This document shows positions 19,693-30,316 of a DNA stretch of 64,000 nucleotides, one piece after another (position 1 is the stretch's first letter; each line of letters begins with the position of its first letter). The notes beneath the pieces are model-generated. The model was not told where the DNA came from and did not search any database. It saw nothing but the letters and a program-made list of their open reading frames with translations. The translations under genes were made by a program, and so were the position numbers. Origin of the DNA: Aquamicrobium aerolatum DSM 21857 (lineage in GTDB: Bacteria; Pseudomonadota; Alphaproteobacteria; Rhizobiales; Rhizobiaceae); assembly GCF_900113935.1 (NCBI RefSeq), contig NZ_FORF01000011.1:62001-126000 (forward strand), written 5' to 3'.

Positions 19693-20256
19693 TCAGGTGC
19701 GGGTGCGCAGCTGCCCCTCATAGTCGCCCTTGCCGATGGGCACGCCTTGCGTTCGCAGAATGTTATAGGCGGTGACGGCGTGGAAATAGAAGTTGGGCAT
19801 GGAGTAGGTCAGGAGCAGCGTTTCTGCGGTCATGGGTAGCCTGCGGGCCGCCCAGGCCGAGGACGATGCGTGGTCGGGATCGACGGGACGGAAGATGTCG
19901 ATGTCCAGCGTCTTTCCGGACCAGCTGTCCACCTCGGTGCGGTCAAGCGCTTCAAGCGTCGTGATGGCTTCGCCAATAAGATCGCGCAGCTTGGAAAACG
20001 GCACCGGCCCGACGAGCGGCGGCGGCTCGAATGCGCCGGTGCGGATCGCGTCCAGCCCCCATACGGCGTGGTTGCGCAGCGCTTCGATCTGGAAATGGAA
20101 GGGCGCCATATCAGGATAAAGGCGCGCGTGGACGAATGCGTCAGGGCCGGTGCCGGTGGCCGCGCCATGAAGCGCGGCGCGCTCAAGTACACCGGCAAGC
20201 GCGCGCAGCGTTTGCAGGAAAGTCGGGACGCTGAGTTCGTAAAGGGAGATTGCCAT
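19693..20256 (-). CDS. DUF1993 family protein
   Basis: A 187-aa protein of unknown function. Recognised by the opening SLYELSVPTFLQTLRAL, HARLYPDMAPFHFQIEAL and the end MPNFYFHAVTAYNILR with GKGDYEGQL, which match my memory of DUF1993 (DinB-like helical bundle with potential metal-binding His). The ATG at 20256 follows an in-frame GTG at 20259. It converges with znuA. Confidence 0.8.
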   Translation of the reverse strand: MAISLYELSVPTFLQTLRALAGVLERAALHGAATGTGPDAFVHARLYPDMAPFHFQIEALRNHAVWGLDAIRTGAFEPPPLVGPVPFSKLRDLIGEAITTLEALDRTEVDSWSGKTLDIDIFRPVDPDHASSSAWAARRLPMTAETLLLTYSMPNFYFHAVTAYNILRTQGVPIGKGDYEGQLRTRT

Positions 20257-20307
20257 CACACGCGCTCCCTGGGGGCTTGCCGCTGCAATTTAACGCATAA
20301 GGCGACG

Positions 20308-21339
<1,032 letters not shown>

Positions 21340-21428
21340 GGGACGACCTCGCAGTGACGCGCAGACTATGCCGCGCGAGGGAGGTGATGCAAGGTGGCGC
21401 GAGCGAGTTGCCATTGCGTCGCGGTGTT

Positions 21429-21454
21429 AAAAAAAACCCCGCCGGATGGCGGGG
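21429..21454 (-). terminator. Rho-independent terminator of csbD-like gene
   Basis: On the minus strand: CCCCGCC, 4-nt loop, GGCGGGG, then eight T. It is 25 nt beyond the CsbD-like stop. Classic intrinsic terminator. Confidence 0.9.
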
Positions 21455-21478
21455 CTGGGGTAAGGGTAGTGAGAGAGA

Positions 21479-21676
21479 TCAGCCGCGGCGCAGCCAGTCG
21501 TCGATCTCGCGGTCGCTTTCTTCCTGGGCCTTGCCGTAGCGTTCCTGGATGCGGCCGGCCAGTTCCTGGCGCTTGCCCTTGATGACGTCGAGATCGTCGT
21601 CGGTGAGCTTGCCCCATTGCTGCTGGACCTTGCCCTTGAACTGTTCCCAATTACCTTCGATCTGATTCCAGTTCAT
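21479..21676 (-). CDS. CsbD family stress-response protein
   Basis: A 65-aa small hydrophilic protein: MNWNQIEGNWEQFKGKVQ, WGKLTDDDLDVIKGKR, then AGRIQERYGKAQEE. This is the full CsbD-like domain, a family induced by general stress in many bacteria; molecular role unknown. AAAGGA lies about 7 nt before the ATG at 21676. It has its own strong terminator and stands alone. Confidence 0.93.
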   Translation of the reverse strand: MNWNQIEGNWEQFKGKVQQQWGKLTDDDLDVIKGKRQELAGRIQERYGKAQEESDREIDDWLRRG

Positions 21677-21804
21677 GTCGCGTCCTTTCATTCTGGTCGG
21701 GACGTTGGCGTCCCTTGCAAAATCCCAACGCAACGAGACGGGCAGGGGTTCCTCAAAAAAAATATCAGCTGCGCGGTGGGCCGTTTGAGGACAGCGCAAA
21801 AGAA

Positions 21805-21828
21805 AACCGCCGGATTGCTCCGGCGGTT
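21805..21828 (-). terminator. Rho-independent terminator of rpsA
   Basis: A 10-bp perfect stem (AACCGCCGGA / TCCGGCGGTT) with a 4-nt TTGC/GCAA loop, then a T-rich tail on the minus strand, about 27 nt after the rpsA stop. Confidence 0.8.
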
Positions 21829-21855
21829 TCCAATTTTTCAGCAGTGAAAGGACGA

Positions 21856-23553
21856 TCAGTCCTTGGTGTTCTGCTTCTTCAGTGCCGCGCCGAGGATGTC
21901 GCCCAGCGACGCGCCGGAGTCGGTCGAGCCGTACTGTGCGACTGCTTCCTTCTCTTCAGCGATTTCCAGCGCCTTGATCGAGACCTGCAGCTTGCGGGTC
22001 TTCTTGTCGAAGACGATGACGCGTGCATCGACCTTCTGGCCGACCTGGAAGCGCTCTGGACGCTGCTCGTCACGGTCACGCGACAGATCCGAACGCTTGA
22101 TGAAGCTTTCCAGATCGTGGTCGACGAGACGGACGTCGAGGCCGCCGTCCTTCACATCGGTGACTTCACAGGTAACGATCGCACCCTTGCGCAGTTCGCC
22201 CGAGGTTGCGGCTTCACCGATCGAGTCACGCGACAGCTGCTTGATGCCGAGCGAGATACGCTCCTTCTCGATGTCGACATCGAGAACCTGCGCCTGAACC
22301 ATGTCGCCACGGTTGTACTCTTCGATGACCTGCTCGCCAGGACGGTTCCAGTCGAGATCCGACAGGTGAACCATGCCGTCGACGTCGCCCTCGAGGCCAA
22401 TGAACAGGCCGAACTCGGTCTTGTTCTTGACTTCGCCTTCGACGATCGCACCAGCCGGGTGGTTGCGTGCGAACGCTTCCCATGGGTTCTCGAGCGTCTG
22501 CTTGAGGCCCAGCGAGATGCGGCGCTTCTGCGGGTCGACTTCCAGAACGACCACGTCGACTTCCTGAGTCGTCGACAGGATCTTGCCCGGATGGACGTTC
22601 TTCTTGGTCCACGACATTTCGGAAACGTGGATGAGGCCTTCGATGCCCGGCTCCAGCTCGACAAATGCACCATAGTCCGTGATGTTGGTCACGGTGCCGG
22701 TGATCTTCTTGCCGATCGGGAACTTGGTGCCGATGTCCTGCCACGGATCCGACTCGAGCTGCTTCATGCCGAGCGAGATGCGGTGGGTTTCCTGGTTGAT
22801 GCGGATGATCTGCACCTTGACCGTCTGACCGATGTTGAGGATTTCGGTCGGATGGTTGACGCGGCGCCATGCCATGTCGGTGACGTGCAGCAGACCGTCG
22901 ATGCCGCCGAGGTCAACGAACGCACCGTAGTCGGTGATGTTCTTGACGACGCCTTCAACGACCTGACCTTCTTCGAGGTTCTGGACGATTTCCGAACGCT
23001 GCTCGGCACGGCTCTCTTCGAGCACGGTGCGGCGCGACACGACGATGTTGCCACGACGGCGATCCATCTTGAGGATCTCGAAGGGCTGTGCGTTGTGCAT
23101 CAGCGGGGTGACGTCGCGGATCGGACGGATGTCGACCTGCGAACGCGGCAGGAAGGCAACTGCGCCATCCAGATCGACGGTGAAGCCACCCTTGACCTGG
23201 TTGAAGATGACGCCTTCGACGCGCTCACCAGCGTTGAACTTGGCTTCGAGACGGACCCAGCTTTCCTCGCGGCGAGCCTTCTCGCGCGACAGCATGGCTT
23301 CGCCCAGCGCGTTTTCGATGCGCTCGACGTAAATTTCGACTTCGTCACCCGCCTTGAGTTCCTTGGCCTGAGCGCCGAACTCCTTGAGCGGAACACGACC
23401 TTCTACCTTCAGGCCGACGTCGATGATCGCCATGTCTTTTTCGATGGCGGTGATGAGGCCCTTGACGACCGAACCTTCAGCGGAATGCTCGGCCGAGAAC
23501 GACTCGTCGAGAAGGCTGGCGAAATCGTCACGGGTTGGGTTGGATTGCGACAT
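21856..23553 (-). CDS. rpsA: 30S ribosomal protein S1
   Basis: 565-aa RNA-binding protein needed for initiation on structured or weak-SD mRNAs. Six S1 (OB-fold) repeats are visible; repeats 3-6 carry the recurring DYGAFVDLGGIDGLLH / DYGAFVELEPGIEGLIH type motif and following HVSEMSW or HVTDMAW. Starts with MSQSNPTRDDFASLL after AGGAG. It lies downstream of cmk on the same strand, the standard cmk-rpsA order. Confidence 0.97.
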   Translation of the reverse strand: MSQSNPTRDDFASLLDESFSAEHSAEGSVVKGLITAIEKDMAIIDVGLKVEGRVPLKEFGAQAKELKAGDEVEIYVERIENALGEAMLSREKARREESWVRLEAKFNAGERVEGVIFNQVKGGFTVDLDGAVAFLPRSQVDIRPIRDVTPLMHNAQPFEILKMDRRRGNIVVSRRTVLEESRAEQRSEIVQNLEEGQVVEGVVKNITDYGAFVDLGGIDGLLHVTDMAWRRVNHPTEILNIGQTVKVQIIRINQETHRISLGMKQLESDPWQDIGTKFPIGKKITGTVTNITDYGAFVELEPGIEGLIHVSEMSWTKKNVHPGKILSTTQEVDVVVLEVDPQKRRISLGLKQTLENPWEAFARNHPAGAIVEGEVKNKTEFGLFIGLEGDVDGMVHLSDLDWNRPGEQVIEEYNRGDMVQAQVLDVDIEKERISLGIKQLSRDSIGEAATSGELRKGAIVTCEVTDVKDGGLDVRLVDHDLESFIKRSDLSRDRDEQRPERFQVGQKVDARVIVFDKKTRKLQVSIKALEIAEEKEAVAQYGSTDSGASLGDILGAALKKQNTKD

Positions 23554-23636
23554 AGATGCTCCTGAAATGCCCTGACCGTTGCCGGTCCTCCGGGCGCGCG
23601 CCGTGGTTTGCGTTTCGAAAGGTCCGCCTCACATCG

Positions 23637-23670
23637 CGATCCGAGCTTCGGATCGACCGCCCTTTCGGGC
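23637..23670 (-). promoter_or_regulatory. Two hairpins in the rpsA leader
   Basis: Between cmk and rpsA (226 nt): an 8-bp stem CGATCCGA / TCGGATCG with a 3-nt loop (23637-23655) and next to it GCCC-TTTC-GGGC (23659-23670). They would lie roughly 85-120 nt before the rpsA start codon in the transcript. They might be a leader control element (S1 autoregulation is known in E. coli) or a cmk processing site; the sequence alone does not decide. Confidence 0.35.
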
Positions 23671-23779
23671 AATTCCGGCGCATGACAATGCTGGCGGGCC
23701 GGTGCAAGTCCTTGGCACAAAAGCGCCGTACTCTGCTTCCCGAAGCGGGAAAAGTGTACGTCGCTCGATGCTGCAGGTC

Positions 23780-24424
23780 TTATTTCCGGGAAGCCATGGC
23801 CGTTTCGACCAGCGTTTTCGCTGCCTGGAAGGCCGTCTCTATATCCATTTCGCTCGTATCGAGCAAGTGCGCGTCGTTGGCAGGACGCAGAGGCGAATCA
23901 GCGCGGCCCATGTCGCGCGCATCACGCTTTTCGATGTCGGCCAGAATCTGCGCAAATTCGGCGCTGCCGCCACGCGCCTCGATCTCGGCGAGGCGGCGTT
24001 GCGCGCGCACCTGGGCGGTGGCAGTGACATAGAGCTTCACGTCCGCATCCGGGCACACGACGGTGCCGATATCGCGACCGTCGAGCACGGCGCCGGGGAG
24101 GGTGCGGGCAAATTCACGCTGCTTTTCAACCAGCGCCTGGCGCACAGCCGGAATGACGGCGACTTGCGACGCTGCTTCGCCAATCGCGTGCTGGGACAGG
24201 ATCTCGCGATCCATCTCGCCCAGATCGAGCTGGCGCGCCGCGGTCTCGGCTGCCGACGCGTTCTGCAATGGCAGGCCATAGGTGAGCATGCGGTGGGCGA
24301 CGGCGCGGTAGGTCAGGCCGGTGTCGAGCAGATTGAGATGGAAATGGTCGGCCAGCCGGCGCGCCATGGTGCCCTTGCCCGCGCCAGCGGGGCCGTCAAT
24401 GGCGATGATGAACGGGTCGGACAT
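23780..24424 (-). CDS. cmk: Cytidylate kinase
   Basis: Phosphorylates CMP and dCMP using ATP. The 214-aa protein opens [19 protein letters not shown] (P-loop), with [11 protein letters not shown] for nucleotide binding, [20 protein letters not shown] and [13 protein letters not shown] in the lid region. The ATG at 24424 is preferred to an in-frame TTG two codons upstream. It is followed by rpsA. Confidence 0.96.
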   Translation of the reverse strand: MSDPFIIAIDGPAGAGKGTMARRLADHFHLNLLDTGLTYRAVAHRMLTYGLPLQNASAAETAARQLDLGEMDREILSQHAIGEAASQVAVIPAVRQALVEKQREFARTLPGAVLDGRDIGTVVCPDADVKLYVTATAQVRAQRRLAEIEARGGSAEFAQILADIEKRDARDMGRADSPLRPANDAHLLDTSEMDIETAFQAAKTLVETAMASRK

Positions 24425-24432
24425 CGGCAATC

Positions 24433-25137
24433 CTATACGGAGCGCATCAGGCCGCCGTCGATGCGGATGTTCTGGCCGGTGATGTAGGAGGATTTTTCGG
24501 AGGCGAGAAAGAGGACGAGGTCGGCGACTTCGTCGGCCTTGCCATAGCGCTGCATCGGCACCGCGTCGCGCCGCGCCTCGACTTCCGGCAGGCTGTCGAT
24601 CCAGCCCGGCAGGACATTGTTCATGCGCACGCTGCGCGCGGCGTAATTGTCGGCGAAGAGCTTGGTGTAGGCGGACAGACCGGCACGGGCGACGGCGGAG
24701 GTCGGGAACATCGCGCTCGGCTCATCGATCCAGGCGGTCGAGATGTTGACGATCGAACCGCTGTTTTGGGCGATCATCACCGGGGCGACGTGGCGGACCG
24801 CACGCACGACATTCATGAAATAGACGTCGAGGCCTTCGTGCCACTGCGCGTCGGTGATGTCGAGCAGCGCGCCCTTGGGGCCGTGGCCGGCGCCGTTGAC
24901 CAGCACGTCGATGCGGCCGAAACGATCCATCGTCATGTCGGTGAAGCGCTGCAAATCGTCCGGCGAAAGGTTGGAGCCGGTGAAGCCGAGGCCGCCAAGA
25001 TCCTTGGCCAACGCCTCGCCCTTGCCGGACGAGGACATCACGGCAACGCTGTAACCGTTTTCAGCAAGCTTGCGCGCCGATGCGGCACCCATGCCGCTGC
25101 CGCCGCCGACGATCATTGCAACCTTGGTGTCAGTCAT
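24433..25137 (-). CDS. SDR family oxidoreductase with altered catalytic motif
   Basis: A 234-aa FabG-like short-chain dehydrogenase. Cofactor motif [18 protein letters not shown] is intact, as are NGAGHGPKG and C-terminal [18 protein letters not shown]. However, where classical SDRs have YxxxK the sequence reads [11 protein letters not shown], so the catalytic Tyr and Lys appear replaced by Phe and Ala. I recall rhizobial relatives with the same FPTSAV segment, so this may be a subfamily trait. Reaction unknown. It sits just before cmk (8 nt apart), likely co-transcribed. Confidence 0.82.
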   Translation of the reverse strand: MTDTKVAMIVGGGSGMGAASARKLAENGYSVAVMSSSGKGEALAKDLGGLGFTGSNLSPDDLQRFTDMTMDRFGRIDVLVNGAGHGPKGALLDITDAQWHEGLDVYFMNVVRAVRHVAPVMIAQNSGSIVNISTAWIDEPSAMFPTSAVARAGLSAYTKLFADNYAARSVRMNNVLPGWIDSLPEVEARRDAVPMQRYGKADEVADLVLFLASEKSSYITGQNIRIDGGLMRSV

Positions 25138-25163
25138 GGTCTCGCCTTTCGCGTATGCCTGTC

Positions 25164-25222
25164 GATGAGAGAGTAGGGGAATAGGCGGTTAAGGGAAGAG
25201 GGGAGTAGGCAGTAGGCAGGGG
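25164..25222. repeat. Purine-rich imperfect repeat tract (GGAGTAGGC / GGGGAATAGG type)
   Basis: A low-complexity spacer between the SDR start and the aroA stop, built from degenerate 7-8 nt units such as GGGAGTAGGCAGTAGGCAG. On the other strand it reads as CCTACTGCCTACTCCCC. A related pyrimidine tract occurs at 30221-30258. Function unknown. Confidence 0.5.
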
Positions 25223-26883
<1,661 letters not shown>

Positions 26884-27270
26884 GTGGCTAACCCCGATCT
26901 CGGCACCAAACGCATCTGCCCCGAAACGGGCCGCAAATTCTACGATCTCAACAAGGATCCGATTGTCTCTCCCTATACGGGCCAGAGCTATCCACGTTCC
27001 TTCTTCGACATCACCACCAAGATGTCCGTCGTCGCAGACGAGGAAGACGAAGAAGAGAAGGAAGTCGATCTGGAGGATGAGGGCGCCGAGCTGGTGTCTC
27101 TTGAAGACGCCGACGACGAAGCGAAGGGCGAAGAGATTCCGCTCGACGATGACGATGACGATGTCGACCTTGGCGACGACGATGACGACACCTTCCTGGC
27201 CGATGACGAGGACGATGAGGACGACGTCACCGGCATGATCAGCGTCGGCGACGACGACGACGAAGGTTAA
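26884..27270 (+). CDS. TIGR02300 family protein with acidic tail
   Basis: A 128-aa conserved alphaproteobacterial protein of unknown function. The N-terminal domain (GTKRICPETGRKFYDLNKDP, then SPYTGQSYPRSFF) is strongly family-like with a possible small metal site. The last ~80 residues are mostly Asp and Glu. The GTG at 26884 (protein MANPDLGTK...) is preferred since GAGG lies 5 nt upstream and homologues begin there; an ATG at 26872 is the alternative. Confidence 0.88.
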   Translation: MANPDLGTKRICPETGRKFYDLNKDPIVSPYTGQSYPRSFFDITTKMSVVADEEDEEEKEVDLEDEGAELVSLEDADDEAKGEEIPLDDDDDDVDLGDDDDDTFLADDEDDEDDVTGMISVGDDDDEG

Positions 27271-27300
27271 TTGAAGAAACACCTCGAAAGAGGCTTGATC

Positions 27301-27333
27301 TTAGAGGCGGCCAGGGTTAGAAGCCGCCTCTAA
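27301..27333 (+). terminator. Hairpin after TIGR02300 gene
   Basis: An 11-bp perfect stem TTAGAGGCGGC / GCCGCCTCTAA with an 11-nt loop lies 30 nt beyond the stop codon and 34 nt before tRNA-Ala. No poly-U follows. Confidence 0.5.
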
Positions 27334-27367
27334 CACCGGTGCAGCACCCCAGCCGCATCGGTCTGAT

Positions 27368-27443
27368 GGGGCCATAGCTCAGCTGGGAGAGCGCCTGCAT
27401 GGCATGCAGGAGGTCAGCGGTTCGATCCCGCTTGGCTCCACCA
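27368..27443 (+). tRNA. tRNA-Ala (anticodon GGC)
   Basis: 76 nt including encoded CCA. Acceptor GGGGCCA pairs with TGGCTCC, including the G3:U70 wobble that marks alanine tRNAs. Anticodon stem CCTGC/GCAGG with loop ATGGCAT gives anticodon GGC. T loop GGTTCGATCCC. It is an isolated tRNA gene. Confidence 0.97.
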
Positions 27444-27628
27444 AATTCTACCCTCCCTGTTACGACCCGATTTGATCCGCCAGAACCATGAATTGTGCCG
27501 TATGGCGCGCCTTTCCGCGCGGCGTGCAAGGCCTTCTGGCATAAGCCGACAAAATATCGATAAATTGCATGGCAGGCATGCAGGAATGTTGGTTGTCCGA
27601 ATCGGCCCGTCTGGGTAGGAAGCAGTCA

Positions 27629-27740
27629 CTGACGTTCTACCTCCTCCCAGAACGTCGGTATCGAATGCGGCGAACCTCCTCCCTTGCCGCATTGCAGATT
27701 AGACCCGCTGCACCTCCTCCCGCAGCGGGTCTTATCATTT
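27629..27740 (+). ncRNA. Small RNA with three anti-Shine-Dalgarno hairpins (alpha-r14/'cuckoo'-like)
   Basis: Three consecutive hairpins in the gap between tRNA-Ala and a FAH gene. Hairpin 1: GACGTTCT / AGAACGTC, loop ACCTCCTCCC (27631-27656). Hairpin 2: AATGCGGC / GCCGCATT, loop GAACCTCCTCCCTT (27664-27693). Hairpin 3: an 11-bp stem AGACCCGCTGC with loop ACCTCCTCCC (27701-27732), followed by TATCATTTCT as a likely terminator tail. All three loops display CCTCCTCCC, which contains the CCTCCT of the 16S rRNA 3' end. From memory this matches the rhizobial alpha-r14/NfeR1 or cuckoo sRNA type, trans-acting regulators that pair with ribosome binding sites. The 5' end and promoter were not located. 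Confidence 0.85.
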
Positions 27741-27805
27741 CTGCACCCTATAGCCGGCAGATGCGGCTTTCCTTACAAATTGCTGTACCGGTTTGCGATG
27801 AAGCT

Positions 27806-28492
27806 TCAGGCAATCGTCGTCGTCAATGCGCCGAGATTTTCGATCTCGACGACGCAGACATCGCCGCGCTCCAGCGCGCCGACCCCGGCAGGCGTGCCGG
27901 TATAGACGAGGTCGCCTGGCTGAAGGCGGATCGAGGCCGACAAGATCGCGATGATTTCCGGCACCGACCAGATCAATTCCGAAAGATCGCCGCTCTGGCG
28001 CAGGCTGCCATTGACCGAGAGGCGGATGAAGCCCTGTGAAGGATGGCCAATGGTTGCGACGGGGATGACCGGGCCGCAAATGGCGGAATTGTCAAAACCC
28101 TTGCCCCAATCCCATGGCCGCCCCGCCTTCTTGGCTTCGGCCTGGCGGTCGCGCCGTGTCAGATCGTTGCCAATGGCGTAGCCCCAGACATGGGCAAGCG
28201 CGTCGGCGGCATGGATATCAGCACCACCGCGCCCGATGGCAACGACCAGTTCTGCTTCATGATGAAGGTCATCCGTGTCCGGCGGGTAGGGGATCGTGGC
28301 GCCGTCGTCGACCAGCGCATCAGCCGGCTTGGTAAAGAAAAACGGCGGCTCGCGGTTCGGATCGCCGCCCATCTCATGTGCGTGGGCGGCATAGTTGCGC
28401 CCGACACAGAAGATGCGTCGCACCGGGAATCGGGATGTGGAGCCGGCTGTCGCGACGGATGGAACCGGAGGCGGGGCAAAAACGTAGTCCAT
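27806..28492 (-). CDS. FAH family protein, fumarylpyruvate hydrolase-like
   Basis: A complete 228-aa FAH-domain protein. IFCVGRNYAAHAHEMGG, DDLHHEAELVVAIGRGG (acidic metal ligands), and LQPGDLVYTGTPAGVGAL are diagnostic. It most resembles fumarylpyruvate hydrolase/acylpyruvate hydrolase members by length and the RNYAAHA motif, but there are no aromatic-catabolism neighbours to support a pathway. AGGAAA lies before the ATG at 28492; it diverges from gnd. Confidence 0.88.
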   Translation of the reverse strand: MDYVFAPPPVPSVATAGSTSRFPVRRIFCVGRNYAAHAHEMGGDPNREPPFFFTKPADALVDDGATIPYPPDTDDLHHEAELVVAIGRGGADIHAADALAHVWGYAIGNDLTRRDRQAEAKKAGRPWDWGKGFDNSAICGPVIPVATIGHPSQGFIRLSVNGSLRQSGDLSELIWSVPEIIAILSASIRLQPGDLVYTGTPAGVGALERGDVCVVEIENLGALTTTIA

Positions 28493-28686
28493 GAAACTTT
28501 TCCTGTAAGCCTGTCGATAGCCAATTGGACGCGTTTTCGCGGCGCGCGCAAGGGGGCCGCAGCCGGGCCGAAAATCCGGGGCAGCCCGGCTGCATGGCTG
28601 CCATGCGAGGGAGGTTGTTGACGCGGTCTTGTGCAGGAGAGCATCATTCAAGGCACCTGCCAGAGTTGCATGCGGAGGAACGATCC

Positions 28687-30111
28687 ATGTCAAAAGCGGA
28701 AATAGGCCTCATCGGGCTCGGTGTCATGGGCTCGAACCTTGCCCTGAACATTGCCGAGAAGGGCTACCCGGTCGCCGTCTATAATCGCACGACATCGCGC
28801 ACCGGCGCTTTTTTCGAAAACGCCCATGGCCTGCGTGAAAATGTCGTTCCCTGCTCAACGCTGGAAGAGCTGGTTGCGCAGATCAAGCCGCCGCGCCCGA
28901 TCATTCTGATGGTGCAGGCCGGCAAGGCGGTGGACGAGCAGATCGCCGCGCTGCGCGGGCTGCTGTCGAAGGACGACATCATCATCGACGCTGGCAACGC
29001 CAATTTTCGCGACACGATCCGCCGTTTTGAGGAAATGGCGGGATCGGGCCTCACCTTCATCGGCATGGGCGTTTCCGGCGGCGAGGAGGGCGCGCGCCAC
29101 GGCCCCTCGATCATGGTCGGCGGCAAGCAGGAAGCCTATCAGCGGGTCGAAAAGATTCTGACCTCGATTGCCGCGCGCTTCGAGGGCGAGCCGTGTTGCG
29201 CCTGGCTCGGCGAGGGTGGCGCGGGCCACTTCGTCAAGACGATCCACAACGGCATCGAATATGCCGACATGCAGATGATCGCTGAGATCTACGGCATCCT
29301 GCGTGACGGATTCGGCATGGAAGCGGGCGACATCGGTGCACTTTTTGCCAAGTGGAACGAAGGCCGGCTCAATTCCTATCTGGTGGAAATCACTGCTGAA
29401 GTGTTGAAGACCCAGGACGCGGACACGATGCGTCCGATCGTGGATGTGATTCTCGATCGAGCCGGGCAGAAGGGCACCGGACGCTGGTCGGCGATCGAAG
29501 CGCAAATGATGGGCGTGCCGGCAACGGCGATCGAATCGGCGGTGGCAGCACGCAGCCTTTCGGCGGAAAAGACGCTGCGGCGCGCAGCCTCGGCAGCCTA
29601 TGGCAAGCCCAACAAGCCGGACGCGACGACACCTGACGCCGCCTTTATCGACGATCTGGAGCTGGCATTGTTTGCCGGCAAAATAGCAGCCTATGCGCAA
29701 GGTTTCGCCGTGATGGGAGAAGCCTCGGCGGAGTTCAAATGGAACCTGCCAATGCCGACGATCGCGCGCATCTGGCGCGCTGGCTGCATCATCCGTTCGC
29801 AGTTCCTCGGCACCCTGGCCCAGTCGTTCGAAGCCGATGCGGAGGCAGAAAACCTGCTGCTGATCAAGGATTTCGTCGGCATGATGCAGGAAGCACAGCC
29901 CTCCTTGCGGCGCATCGTGGCGCATGCGGCGCTCGGCGGGCTGCCGGTGCCGGCATTGTCGGCGGCGCTCGGTTATTTCGACTCGTTCCGTCAGGCGCGC
30001 GGCACCGCTAACCTGATCCAGGCGCAACGCGACTTCTTTGGCGCCCATGGGTTTGAGCGCATCGACCGGGAAGGCGAAGATTTCCACGGGCCGTGGGCGC
30101 TGGTTTCCTGA
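28687..30111 (+). CDS. gnd: 6-phosphogluconate dehydrogenase (decarboxylating)
   Basis: Oxidises 6-phosphogluconate to ribulose-5-phosphate with CO2 release and NADPH formation. The 474-aa protein has IGLIGLGVMGSNLALNIAE (cofactor fold), MGVSGGEEGARHGPSIMVG with the substrate-binding Ser-Gly-Gly, and GAGHFVKTIHNGIEYADMQ with catalytic Lys and Asn. C-terminal YFDSFR...RDFFGAHGFERID is typical. GGAGGAAC precedes the ATG at 28687. Its product is the substrate for rpe encoded 2.5 kb downstream. Confidence 0.97.
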   Translation: MSKAEIGLIGLGVMGSNLALNIAEKGYPVAVYNRTTSRTGAFFENAHGLRENVVPCSTLEELVAQIKPPRPIILMVQAGKAVDEQIAALRGLLSKDDIIIDAGNANFRDTIRRFEEMAGSGLTFIGMGVSGGEEGARHGPSIMVGGKQEAYQRVEKILTSIAARFEGEPCCAWLGEGGAGHFVKTIHNGIEYADMQMIAEIYGILRDGFGMEAGDIGALFAKWNEGRLNSYLVEITAEVLKTQDADTMRPIVDVILDRAGQKGTGRWSAIEAQMMGVPATAIESAVAARSLSAEKTLRRAASAAYGKPNKPDATTPDAAFIDDLELALFAGKIAAYAQGFAVMGEASAEFKWNLPMPTIARIWRAGCIIRSQFLGTLAQSFEADAEAENLLLIKDFVGMMQEAQPSLRRIVAHAALGGLPVPALSAALGYFDSFRQARGTANLIQAQRDFFGAHGFERIDREGEDFHGPWALVS

Positions 30112-30143
30112 CGGGCTGAACGATTTGCGGGTCTTGGGGGTGC

Positions 30144-30184
30144 GTCCTTCGAGGCTCGCTGACGCGCGCACCTCAGGATGAGGA
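30144..30184. repeat. Short palindromic intergenic repeat of rhizobial type
   Basis: The sequence GTCCTTCGAGGCTCG, a short centre, then CACCTCAGGATGAGGA has imperfect dyad symmetry. Very similar elements are scattered between genes in Rhizobiales genomes (RIME/REP-like class), as I recall. It follows gnd and may act as an mRNA 3' structure. Confidence 0.6.
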
Positions 30185-30220
30185 TGGTAGCGCGCGATAA
30201 ACTGTTGCTGCGCCTGCCCA

Positions 30221-30258
30221 TTACCTATTCCCTTACTCCCTTCTTCCCCTATTCCCGC
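30221..30258. repeat. Pyrimidine-rich repeat tract (CCTATTCCC type)
   Basis: Degenerate 7-8 nt units (CCTATTCCCTTACTCCC, TTCTTCCCCTATTCCC) just before the aldo-keto reductase gene. It resembles the complement of the tract at 25164-25222. Function unknown. Confidence 0.45.
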
Positions 30259-30316
30259 AGCCACCTCTCCTGCGCTATGTTCGCTCCTGAATGCTGATGG
30301 CGTGAAAGGATATGGT

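Noticed and set aside
21715-23565. 616-codon plus-strand frame opposite rpsA
   Set aside because: Antisense shadow; rpsA is certain from six S1 repeats. The internal DNA repetition reflects S1 domain repeats, not a separate repeat element.
27120-27262. GACGAT-rich repetitive stretch
   Set aside because: Coding sequence of the Asp/Glu tail of the TIGR02300 protein.
27569-28039. 156-codon frame overlapping the three hairpins and the FAH gene
   Set aside because: It runs through the small-RNA hairpins and antisense through the FAH gene; translation has no family likeness.
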